NCBI GenBank assembly: GCA_905221605.1
Contig: CAJNDS010000335.1
Location: forward strand, 177,501-241,500
Reading direction: 5' to 3'
From: Symbiodinium natans
Taxonomy: Eukaryota > Sar > Dinophyceae > Suessiales > Symbiodiniaceae
Length of the DNA stretch: 64,000 nt
Shown: positions 23,001 through 35,383 of the stretch, piece by piece
Numbering within the stretch: the first letter of the stretch is position 1
How the letters are laid out: each line of letters begins with the position of its first letter
Program-made: the position numbers and the translations under genes
The notes under the pieces: model-generated
Database searches by the model: none
The model's input: only the letters and a program-made list of their open reading frames with translations
Told to the model about the DNA's origin: nothing

Positions 23001-26000
23001 TTAGGGTTTAGGGTTTAGGGTTTAGGGTTTAGGGTTTAGGGTTTAGGGTTTAGGGTTTAGGGTTTAGGGCAGTTGCATCCTAAATCTTTCCTGGTTCTTA
23101 GTGGGGAATGAGGGAATGAGACACTCTGCAGAATCCCTTAAAGGGTAGAGCGCCTAATTCCCTCATTCCGTACAACGAACCGAAACCTTAACCCTACCAC
23201 CCACACCCCCACCCCCTAGCACCCTAAACCCCTAAACCCTGAACCGTAAACCCGAAACTCTAAACCCTAGGCCCTAAACCCTAACCCCTAAACCCTAAAC
23301 CCTAAACGCCCGAACCCCCCTTGGGGGCCTCTCCATCTCTGACGGGAAGTTGGCAGAGGACTCGAGCTCCGTCACTTGGAGGAAGCTACAGAGGTCCTTC
23401 CCCGAAAGAAGTTTGGGGTTTAGGGTTTAGGGTTTAGGGTTTAGAGTTTAGGGTTTATGGTTTAGGGTTTTTAGGGTTTCGGGTTTAGGAATCTTAGGGG
23501 TACCTAACTCCCATTTAGGCTACCAGCAACAATATTAAAATAAGTGCGCCCTTTTTGGTTTGGTTACTTTATCAGGGAACCTGGAACCAAAAAAGGAAGG
23601 GGTACCACTCGCCCCCCAAACCCGAACCCCAAACCCCAAAACCCAACTCCCTCAACTCCCGAAACCCCAAACCCTAAGACCAATGAGAATTCAGGGTTTA
23701 GGGTTTAGGGTAGAAGACTCCAGTCGCCTGGACCATCTCTCCGGCAGTCTCCATGTCGTCCGTGCGGATCGTGATCAATCCAGTCTGCTGGCTGCTCATG
23801 GTGATGCAAAGCCTCGGCAGGCTTTTCGGTCCCAGCGAGGGGTCTATTTGTTACGGCTTGGGGGTTTAGGGTTTAGGGTTCCGGGTTTTGGGTCCTTGTC
23901 GGGCTGGCAACCCTGAAACCCCTGCGGCGAGAAGACGCTTCCGGCCTACCGACTTCCCGCAACCATGTGCGTGGCCAAAGGGTAACTCAAACCCAAGGGT
24001 TTAGGGTTTAGGGTTTAGGGTTTAGGGTTTGGGGTTTGGGGTTTGGGGTTTGGGGTTTAGGGTTTAGGGTTCCAAGCCCTATAAACCCCAAACCTGGGAT
24101 GTTCCCCATTGTACTAACAGTCCTTAATCGGGATTATAATCGAGGGCATCATAATCCCTATTAAGGACTGTTAGTATAAGGGAACATCCCTACCTAAAGC
24201 CCTAAAACCGAAGTCCAAAATCCAAAAATCCCAAGCCCTGGAACCCTAAACCCTAAACCCCAAGCCCCAAGCCCCAAGCCCCAAGCCCTAAGCCCTAAGC
24301 CCTAAGCCCTAAGCCCTAAACCCTAAACCCTAACCCCATCAGAGCCCCAGAATCATAATCCCGAATCCCAAGAACAGCTCGAACCCCACAAGAAGAAGCA
24401 ACAAAGTGCGCTGCAGCTTGCAGGCCTGAGGGCTTGAGGAGGCTTGGGACTTTAGGGTTTAGGCCTTACGCTTTGGGTTCAGGGTTTAGGGTTTAGGGTT
24501 TAGGGTTTAGGGTTTAGGGTTTAGGGTTTAGGGTTTAGGGTTTAGGGTTTAGGGTTTAGGGTTTAGGGTACATGGAAGGCCAGTGGCGGCTCCCCTGTTC
24601 GCAGTGAGATGAAGTTGACATCCAGGAGGTTGGTCGCCTAGGCAGGGGGCTTCCTGCTTTAGGGTTTAGGGTTTAGGGTTCAGGATTTAGGCTTTAGGGG
24701 GAGGTGTTTAGTTGTGTGTGTGTGTGCGCGCGTGTGTACGTGCTTTCTTTTTTGAAGCTTTCGTGGTTTGCAGGGCTTAGGCAGCGGGGTACAGTTTCGG
24801 GGTTCAGGGGGCTCGATGCACGGACTGGAAGATTAAAGATTTAGGAGGTTTTCGGGCTTGGGGTGTTACAGCAGCATGTCTCATATCTAGAACCGAAACC
24901 CAAGACCACGTATTTGCTGCAGGTTTGTTCAGGGTTTAAGGCGAAGGGTAAAAAATTGGAGCAGACTGAGTGGTGGGGGAAAAGATAGGTTTTTCCTTCG
25001 TCGTTTTCGTCACGTTCTTGCGGGTGGGTGGGTGGGTGGGTGGGTGGGTGGGGGGGTCTGGGTCGGGCAGGGTAGGGTTCATTCGGGTTCATCGCCGCGA
25101 ACCCGCATGGCATAAGCAACTAAATTGGCACCTTTATATCCCACTATATGTACCTAAACCCTAAACCCTAAACCCTAAGCCCTAAGCCCTAAGCCCTAAG
25201 CCCTAAGCCCTAAGCCCTAAGCCCTAAACCCTAAACCCTAAACCCTAAACCCTAAACCTGCTGGATCCCCGAAGCGGTCCCGGGCGCTGTCTGGGGGGCT
25301 GTCGGCATCTGGTCCGGAATGGAAATGAAGGACCTGTTGTTGTTTTTGGTTTAGGGTTTAGGTTTTAGGGTTTAGGGTTGAGGGTTTAGGGCTTAGGGCT
25401 TAGGGAGGATGGGCGTTCCTAGGATTTAGGGTCGAGGGTCTTAGGGTTTAATTAGGGTTTTGTAGAAGGGTACGAAAGGCTATGGATTAGGCTCCTTAAA
25501 GGTTCGTGGGACTTGCCAGCTAGTTGTACTTCGTGTTATCAGCCAACTTTTAGTTGGCGGTAACCCGCATAAGGCCCGTTAGGGTGATTCTAAGCATTAA
25601 AACCAAAATTATAGTAAGTCCTCCCCCAAACCCTAAACCCTAAACCCTAAACCCTAAACCCTAAACCCTAAACCCTAAACCCTAAACCCTAGGCTCACAC
25701 CAAGACCCATGAGAAGCCCCAAGCTCCATCATCTTCGCAGCCTAAACCCGAGCCCCGAATCTGGGGTTGTACCTTGGACCCTTAAGGTTGTCTGTTATTA
25801 AAGATCCTCTAAAGGTAGTACAAGGGCCATTGTAGGAGTACATAAAGGGGAACCTTTAGGGGTAGTACAGGGGCCATAATAGGAGTATATAAAGGGGAAC
25901 CTTTAGGGGTAATTACAACCTTAGGGTACGAGTCTTAAACACTTACTCGAAGCATTCTCAGCACGGCCTCTGTAGCCAGGACCAGATGCGAGTGGGCCGC

Positions 26001-29000
26001 TCCTCCAGCCCACATTTTGATGACATACTTGTTCTGGGTTTAGGGTTTAGGGTTTAGGATTTAGGGTTTAGGGTTTAGGGTTCAGGGTTTAGGGTTTAGG
26101 GTACCCTGTGTGGAGGTTCTGTGCACTTATGACCCAATTAGAACTGTACTTCTAAACCACTTCTCAGCTCCCTAAGCGCCCCAATAGGGTGTTACTTGCG
26201 TTATAAGTGCAGTTGTGATTGTGCTTTTAATAGCCTTAATAGCCATGAACCTCCAAGTGACCTTTACGAGGATCTAGGAGGGAGAGGGCCCTATTGAGGA
26301 TCCTAGAAACATCCAACTAAGCTACATTGTGCTGAATTGTGGCTCGGTCGGCTCTACTTTCTAGATCCTCTGCGAGCCTTAGACTAGAGCTTCACCTCCC
26401 CCAGCCCCCTCCCACCTCCCCCCCAGATGTGACAACTTCTGCTGGCTAATTTGACCTTCAAAACCTTACCTTCTAGCCAGCCGAGCAGCTATGTAGTCAG
26501 GGTTACAAGCCAAACGAAATAAGGCCAAGTAAGGAGATTACGGGGAGGATTAGACACCTGCTTACATGCAGTAAGTACGCCCCATGCACCTTCTCTACAA
26601 ACTGCTTAAGAACCCCCCCCCCCCCACACAAAAAAAATATTCTTCCTTATAAGGGTAATATAGGGAGTATTTATCTCGTGTGTTTTTTGGCGGGGGGTTC
26701 TCAAGCAAGTAGTAGTACCTAGTAGACTGGACACGTCTCCTGCACGACGAAGGTCACGGCCCCTGTCGGCCATTGGCCCACCTCCTCCACCAAGTGATAC
26801 CTCCACGCATGATCCCTAAACCCTAAACCCTAAACAATAAACCCTAAACCCTAAACCCAAAACAATAAACTCAAAACCCTAAACCCTGAACCCTGAACCC
26901 TAAACCCTAAACCCTAAACCCTAAACCCTGAACCCTAAACCCGAAACCCTAAACCCTAAACCCTAAACCCTAAACCCTAAACCCTGAACCCTAAACCCCG
27001 AACCCTGAACCCTGGCATGGCCCTCCCTTGACATTATAAGCCCTCAGAGTCCCTAAGCATTCCTTTACCCCAAAGACCAGACGGCCCCGAAACCCTCAAT
27101 CCGACAACACTTTCAGCCCGTGAGAGCCACCCCTAGAACCCCTAGAACCCCTAGAACCCCTAGAACCCCTAGAACCTCTAGAACCCCTAGAACCCCTAGG
27201 ACCCCTAGGACCCCTGAAAGCCCCCAATGCCCTAAACCCTAAGCCCGAAACCCGAAGTGTTCGAATCCAGAAGGCTGAGGTTCCGTGTTTCCTGCGCGTT
27301 GCCCTAAACCCCTACACCCTAAACCCTTAACCCTAAACCCTACACCCTAAACCCTTAACCCTAAACCCTCAACTCTATGCCCTGAACCGCAGCATGTTGT
27401 ATAGCTCCAGATATCATACTTGTAGAGGACTGACAAGGTGGACACAGGGGACCCCCCAAAAAGGGAAGCTTGTTTCGAGAAGTGCCCACGAACGGAAACC
27501 CTAAACCCCTAAACCCCTAAACCCTAAACCCTAAGCCCTAAACCCTAAACCCTAACCCCAAAACCCCAAAACCCTAAACCCTAAACCCTACACCCTAAAC
27601 CCTAAACCCTAAGCCCTAAGCCCTAAACCCTAAACCCTAAGCCCCAAACCCCTAACGCTTGAAGCTTAAACCCCCGAGGAGCATGGCGAACTTCGGCATG
27701 ATGTAGTCGAGCTCGAAGACGTGGTACTGAACACTACCTTGTGGTCCAGGAGTTAGGGTTTAGGGTCTAGGGTTTAGGGTTTAGGGCTGAGGGTAAAGGG
27801 TTTAGGGTTGAGGGTTTAGGGTTTAGGGCGTGGGAAATCTAGACCCTAAACCCCACGCCCTAGACGCGGTGTGTTGTGTAGCCCCAAACAAACAAAGGGG
27901 CACCCTCCTGGGCATCCTGGTCACACGGATCCCCTACGATACCATCGAGGGCTCAGGCTGGTTTAGGGTTTTATGAGTTTTTGGGGTGTAGGGTTCATAG
28001 GGCTTAGTATCACTTGAAAGGTCTTGGGTTGTAGGGTTTATGGCCCTTCATATGGAATCCTCTCAGGGCTCCGTTCCTTGTTTACCCGACGACGTTTCCC
28101 CTTCCGAGTAAGCCGATCAGGAGACATATTCCAACCCCTAAGCCCCAATCTTGGGTGGGTTCATTCCACGGGTTTAAGAGGGCTATGTGGGGATCAGGGC
28201 CCATGGAGAATTGATAAGTATTCCAAATAAATCCCAGCCATGCCCCGAAGGTGGTCCTGCAAACTACAGAATCCCAAATTAAACCATAGGCACTAGGCTA
28301 GAGTTCCCCCTTAGGTGGAGTTTGGGCGTAAAGGTCTGAGGGGTTTTAGGGAGAACGTCGTGGGGCTTAGGGGGTAAGTGGCTTGGGGCTCTTGGGGTGA
28401 GCGGACCGGGGTGGGAGGTCTTGTGGTCTTTGGGGCTTCTTGGGGAACCACTGCGGCAAAGTGCTCACTGTCATGCCGGTCATCGCCTTGATGTTCATGG
28501 TGGTCTGTACCTGGGAGCTCGCCCGAACACACTGACATGAACATACCTCCACCTCGAGACAGAAGGACCCTTTACTCCGGCGATAGGGGTCCTAGGGCTG
28601 AGCGAATGCTAACCTTTGAGGTTTACAAGACGCCTAGAATATGCAAAAAGGTTTAGACATACGTGCGCAGCACCAGAGAGTTCAGGGCTTTTGGGGTTCA
28701 GTAAGCCCTCAACCCTACGACCCTCAACCCTAAACCGTCTAGCACGTCCGGCGGCATCCTTCGCAGGGGAAATCTGCACGATGATGTTATTGGACGGCGG
28801 CAGCGGGTGCAGCATGCAGGCCTGAACTGGGGCTACAGAAAGGACTCCACACGGAACTGTCTGTTCAGGGGTATAAGGAGGGACCCGCAGAAGGAACCCT
28901 GAATCTTATGCCCGTATGTAACCCCTATATGTACCTTAAATCCTCCCTTTATACCTAAGAAGCCCCTGCATAACCCCGAAGGTCCCTGGAAAGGGTCCCG

Positions 29001-32000
29001 CCTTTAGTCCCTTGATAATCCTATTACTTTTCCAGTTTCTGACCTAAAAAACACTGAGTAGCCCCCAAAAACCCCAATCAACCCCTAATTTCCCTTCTAA
29101 GGGTCCCTCCTGTAGTCCCTTGATATAAGTGGGTGATAAGTACAGTTCCAACTGGGAAGAAGTAGCCCCCAAATAGCCCCCTGAGTCTGCCCTTGTATTA
29201 AACCCTAAACCCTAAACCCTAAACCCTAAACCCTAAACCCTAAACCCTAAACAAGCCTCGAGTCTGCAAAAAGAAGCGGCCTCGCCATCAAAGAGGTGCT
29301 CCGCGAAGATCACCACGGCGCGGATCACCGAGTAGTTGGAAGTCATGAGGTGCCTTGTGAACCCTAAAGCCTTGTAACCTTGTAACCTTGTAGCCTTAAA
29401 ACCCTAAAGCCTTGTAACCTTGTAACCTTAAAGCCCTAAAGCCCTAAAGCCCTAAGCCCTAAATCCTAAATCCTAAATCCTAAACCCTAAACCCTAAACC
29501 CTAAACCCTAGGTTAGGGCTTCGGGTTTCGGGCAGGGGGATGCTTGTTCAGGTGTGCTTGCGGAAGCGCCAGAACGGCTGTTTGAAGCACCAACGCTGCT
29601 GCTTAGATGAACCCTGCGGGTTCCTGAGGGGTTCGGGAACTCAGCTAGCAGCTACCTGCAGCCGTAAGACCAGAATCGGGGTTTCGGCCTTGGCTAGGGT
29701 TTAGTAGGGTTAAGGGTAAACTCTAACCCTTGCAAATAAACAAAGAGCTTCATCAGGGTGTCGAGAGATGTACATTTGACGGTTACGGACCTCTCGCGCA
29801 CAAAGCGAGATCTCCGTCTCCCTTCGAAAAGAAGTAACCTACACTTGCCACACGTTAAGGGTAAAGGGAGGTATGTGCCCTACCGGAGCCTGAAACAGAT
29901 TTTATGTGTGCATTCCAGGGTTTGGGTTAAACGGTCAATTAGGGAGCCACACCAGACTCCACACAGCATCCTCTGCTTTGGGGGTTCATGGTACTTCATA
30001 ACCCAATGACAGCTGTACTTCTAACCCACTTATGGGCCCTTTCAAGTGCCCTGATATGGATATGTTTGGGTTCTAAGTACAGTTAGAATTGAGGTCTTAA
30101 GTCTTAAGGACCAGGAACCTCCAAGTACTGGTGTGAAAACCCTAAACCCTAACCCCTAAACCCTAGACCCTAAACCCTAACTTCAGCCACTCAAGGCGAC
30201 CACTATGGGCCCGAAGAAGCCCACCCCCTTCTCTGCAGGACCCTAAACTCTAAACCCTAAACCCGAAGCCCTAAGCCCTAAACCCTAAACCCTAAACCCT
30301 AAACCCTAAACCCTCTGCAGGCGTCCGAGGGGCAGTTCAACGGTGCCCTGCGCTCGGTTGGACTTCAGCGACGCATTGAGCCTTAGCTCGCTTAGGGGTT
30401 TCGGGCTTCAGGTTTAGGGTTCAGGGTTTAGGGTTCAGGGTTCAGGGTTTCGGGTTTGGCAAGTTCGGGAAGCTTGGGGATTCGGGTTCGGGGGGTTTGG
30501 GGCATTTGTGACTGTTTTGGGGGGCTTGAAGTTCCGGGGTCAGGGGTTTTAGGGGTTTAGGGGTTAAGGGGTTAAGGGATTTAGGGGTTTAGGGGTTTAG
30601 GGTTTTAAGGTTTTAGGGCTTTAGGGCTTAGGGTATGCCAACTCCGCTACTAAGCGGTGCTTGTGGGGTAGTGAAGGAACGGGTTCCGGCAATAACCACT
30701 ATCTGTTACTATGACACACGCAGGGTCACTCTTTACCACAGGATTCTTGGAAGAAGACCCCCCCCCCCCCCCCCCCCCCGCTCAAAAAACATATACTAAA
30801 CGTAAAGCAACATAAACATGGGGGTTCCGGATAGTCGGGGGTGCTTTATTGGGGTCTTTATTACAAGGGGATCCGACGATTCGGGGGTCTATATTAGGGG
30901 TCCCTAGTGCCGTAAACCCCCACATTACAAAGTGAGACTACAGCCGCGATGACCCTAGTGGTTTAGGGTTTAGGGTTCAGGGTTTAGGGTTTGGGGGTTT
31001 AGGGTTTAGGGTTTAGGGTTTAGGGTTCAGGGTTTAGGGTTTAGGGTTTAGGGTTTAGGGTTCCATGATTGCCCAGCACTACCTCAAGCTCGCGTGAAAA
31101 TAGGGCACCCGACGGGCCACTGCTTCGGTCTTAGGGTAGCTACTTGGTCCCTTAAAAGGGGACCCCGTACATACCCCTTATATACCCGACTTTCCAAGGG
31201 CCCATACATCAGAACCCTTTCAAGGAGGTAAGGGGCCACATTAAGGGACCATGTAACTTCCTTCAGATTCGGACACAACTGGGCTTTCTAGGGACACAAG
31301 GCTTGATGAACATGCTAACCTAAACCTTGATCCCCTAACTAAACCCTACACTCTAAACCCCAAACATACATGTGTGGAGACTTGGTCGTACTAAGGGGTT
31401 CGGGTGTAGGGATACACAAGTAATGAGAACAGAACCTTTGGGATATGCGGGTGGAGTAGTGGTGCGGGGCAGGGGTATTCAGACAGCGTGATTAATTCAG
31501 GGGGGCTGTCAAAAAGTTCGAAAGTGGAGCCATTGCACGACCCTCGGTCGCAACAGGTCACTGAGGCCCATTCGCCAGTCTCAGCTGTTCGTGCACGGCG
31601 CTGCTGTCGCCACCATATTCAGCACCGCCCCAGGTCACGATAGATCCATCGCCGAGGATCGCAGCAAACGCAAACGAATTCGCTTGGATCTGTTGCACGT
31701 TTCTGAGCTGATTTTGCACGCCACGGCTGTCGCCACCAAAAAAATCAGTTTGGCCCCAGGTCACGACGGATCCATCACCCAGGATCGCAGCGAAAGCACC
31801 ATCAGTCGCTTGGATGTGCTGCACGCTGCTCAGCTGACCTTGCACATGCCCGCTGTAGCCGCCGCGGCCAGCGCTGCCCCAGGTCACGACGGATCCATCA
31901 CCCAGAATCGCAGCAAAAGCGCTATCAGTCGCTTGGATCTGTTGCACGTCCTGGAGCAGATCTTGCACAGCCTTGCTGATCCCTCCATAGCGAGCCTCAC

Positions 32001-35000
32001 CCCAGGTCACGACGGACCCATCATGCAGGACCGCAGCGAAGGCGCAATCAGTTTTCTGGATATCGGATACGTTCACCAGCCGACCTTGCACAGCACTGCT
32101 GTTGCCACCAAACTCAGCATGGCCCCAGGTCACAACGGATCCATCCAGCAGGATCGCCGCAAAGGCATTGCCAGTGGCTTGGATCTTCTGCACGTTCTTG
32201 AGCCGATCTTGCACAGCATTGCTGTCACCACCGAAGGAAGCGGGGCCCCAGGTCACAACAGATCCGTCGCCCAGAATGGCCGCGAAGGCACAAGCACTTG
32301 CTTGAATCTTCTGCACATTCTTCAGCCGATCTTGCACGGCACTACTGTCGCCACCGTTTACAGCGTCGCCCCAGGTCACGACGGATCCATCACGCAGGAT
32401 CGCAGCAAAGGCACCGCCCAATGTGGCCTGGATCTGCTGCACGTTCTGCAGCCGATGTTGCACGGCACTGCTGTTGCCACCACGGTCCGCAGCGCCCCAG
32501 GTCACGACGGAACCATCACCCAGGATGGCAGCAAAGGCATTCTTGTTGGCTTGGATCAGCTGCACGTTCTTGAGCTGACCTTGCACAGCATTGCTGTCAC
32601 CACCACTTTCAGCGTCGCCCCAGGTCACAACGGATCCATCACCGAGGACTGCTGCAAAAGCTCGTTGGGTTGCTTGGAACTGGTGCACGTCGGCCAACTG
32701 ATCTTGCACAGCGGCACTGTCACCGCCACTACAAGCCTTGCCCCAGGTCACGACGGATCCGTCGCCCAAGACAGCCGCAAACCCGCATGGCATGTATCCG
32801 AACATGGACCCGAGCACTTTAACCTCGCGCACTTGTAAGGTCAAGGAATCCCCGGTCTGCAACTTCAGCTTCTTCAGTGTGGTCTGCTCATGCAGAACAC
32901 CTCCCGAGGAGTCCAGGAGCATCCCCTTGCCCACGCCCAAGGCGGCCTGCGCGCGCCGCTTCAAGGCTTGCACGGGAGAGTCCAGGTCGACTTCCAAGGA
33001 AACAGCCCTGCCGCTCATGAGGCTCACTTCTACAGATATGGACATCCTGCCCCTACGCAGATAGGAGATGCACCCATGCAATCTTTCTTCCCTGTAAAGA
33101 TTACTTGCTTACGGCTCTTGCAAAGAACTTGTTCTAGCACGTACCAGCTTGCTGAAAGCCTTGACGGACTCGAAGAGTTGGATTCCATGAAGCCGCAAAG
33201 CTATGCTGTCTCGGCTTGCGGGGAGCCTCATGGAAATGCTTTCTTAGCAGGATGCAGCTTTGCAACAATGCCAAACCCCAAGCCTTAAAACCCTGAACTG
33301 AACCCTGAGCCTTGAATTCCAAACCCTGAAATCTTAAATCCTAAACCCTAAACCCCAAATCCCCAAACCCTAAAACCTAAAACCCCTAAAAACCCCTGAA
33401 CCTTGGACTCTAAACTCTAAACCCCCAGTCATGTCTGCGAGAACTTCTCTTGGTCCCAGGGGCTTCGTGTCGGTTGGGATGATCCCCTGGCCAGTCTCCT
33501 GTGGAAGTCGCAACGCTCAGGCCTTAACCCCAGGATTGAGGGCTTTGGGTTAGTTAGGATTGAAGGGGGTTAGGGATTGGGTGTCAGGGTTTAGGGTTTG
33601 GGGTTCAGGGCTCAGGCTTTGCGTAGGTGGGGTGTCTTCCCGCACGGGGGCAGAAGATCTCACCACCGCAGCAAAAGGGTGGTGCATGGCGTGTACTTCG
33701 ACGAGAACGGGGAACTGAAATCCAGAAAGTCTTTCCAGTGCATGCCCATTTCCCGGGCCACCGCTCGCATGAAAACCTGGTAGGTTTGAGGGCTGCGATT
33801 TCGCAGCTTTCGCGTCGCACCTTTTTCTCATGCGCCCCTGGCACTTGGAAAGAATGCCCCAAGCCCTAAACCCTCAACCCTAAACCCTAAGACCCTACGA
33901 AGGTCCAGCCGAACCTTCAGGTGCTGCCAGAAATTGGAATAGGTGGGGTGCAGGCTCGCGGCCCGTGAGGATTCAGGGTTCATACTTCGAGTTTCACCCT
34001 AAACCCTAAACCCTAAACCCTAAACCCTAAATCCTAAACCCTAAGCCTTAAACCCTACAAGGGCTCTAGGCCTGATTCCATAGAGCCGGCATTCTCGACT
34101 CCGCCTACCCTCCAGGGTCTAGGGAGCTTCCTACACAAAACAGGGGGGGGGGGGGGGGGCCTTGGGGCCCTCCTAGAGATTTGGACACGCCTGTTCATCT
34201 AGTAGGAAGCCTTTTTGGAGCGTTGCCAGTAAGTCCCTCCAAGTAGGGGATGCACCGCTTTTGGGTTGACATAATGGGGGGTTCCTATAGGGTTTGGGGA
34301 CTCCATAACTCCCGAAGTTTATTGAGCGTACTCTATACCCTTAACCTTAAAGGTCCTGAACGGGTCCGTCACATGTCAAACACAAGACTCCCCCTCGACT
34401 GAGGGTCGACGGGTTTAGGGCTTGGGGGTTTAGAGGGCTGAAGGCTTAAGGTGCAGAAATTCGCAAATATAGGGTGCAGTAGGTGTTATCAGGCCCCTAA
34501 ACTTAAACCCTAAACCCTATACCCTAAACCCTAAACCCTAAACTGGAGGGTCCTTGCCAGAGGACTTGTACTGCTTCAGCTGCTCCTGGTAGCTGGCCAG
34601 CTCCTGCCATGGAAGCCCCAAGAAGCCCGAAACCCCACTCTGGTTTAGGGGTTAGGGTTTGGGGTTTAGGGGTTTAGGGGTTTAGGGGTTTAGGGGTTTA
34701 GGGGTTTAGGGGTTTAGGGTTTAGGGTTTAGGGTTTAGGGTTTAGGGTTTAGGGTTTAGGGTTTAGGGTTTAGGGTAAAACCCCACTCTAAACCTGCCCT
34801 AAACCTATCCTGAGCTTCTCCTAAACCCACCTTAAACCGATCCGGAACCTATCCTGACCCTCCCCCAAACCCTAAACCCTAAGTTCCGAAAGCTCTAAAC
34901 GCTGGAGCTTGTGGCGCTAGTGGTTTAGGGTTTTAGGATGAGTGAGGGAGCGACTATAGGTACGATTGTAGGGGTAAACTGGGAGGTTCTACGACATAGA

Positions 35001-35338
35001 CCGCCGGAAACCTACACCCTCAGTCTTAGGTCGCGATTGATCCCATGTTTAGGGATTTTCCTCCTTATACTAGCAGCCCTTGTTCGGGATTATAATCGGG
35101 GTGCGATAATCCGTATTAAGGACTGTTAGCATGCGGGGGAACATCCCAAGTCTCGCCAAATCGCCAAGCAAACATGCCTTACACATCGTGGTGGATCAAC
35201 ATACATGTGCCTCTAAACCCAACATGGCAATTATGCGCTTACAAACTCCAAAGAGCCCCGATGGCCTACACGCACACTTTGGGTTGCTACGAAGGGAAGC
35301 AATAAACTCAATAAACCCTAAACCCTAAGCCACCCTCC

Positions 35339-35383
<45 letters not shown>

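Noticed and set aside
26440-26500. A missing BBS2 exon between exons 27 and 28
   Set aside because: Exons 27 and 28 join directly to match human FTIAERAQRVVVWL, so nothing is missing.
31591-32838. Plus-strand ORF of 415 codons
   Set aside because: It is the antisense shadow of the RCC1-like repeats; the minus frame has the recognisable domain.
33880-33970. A further BBS2 exon between exons 20 and 21
   Set aside because: It contains a short protein-like stretch, but the exon 20-21 join already matches the human length exactly.
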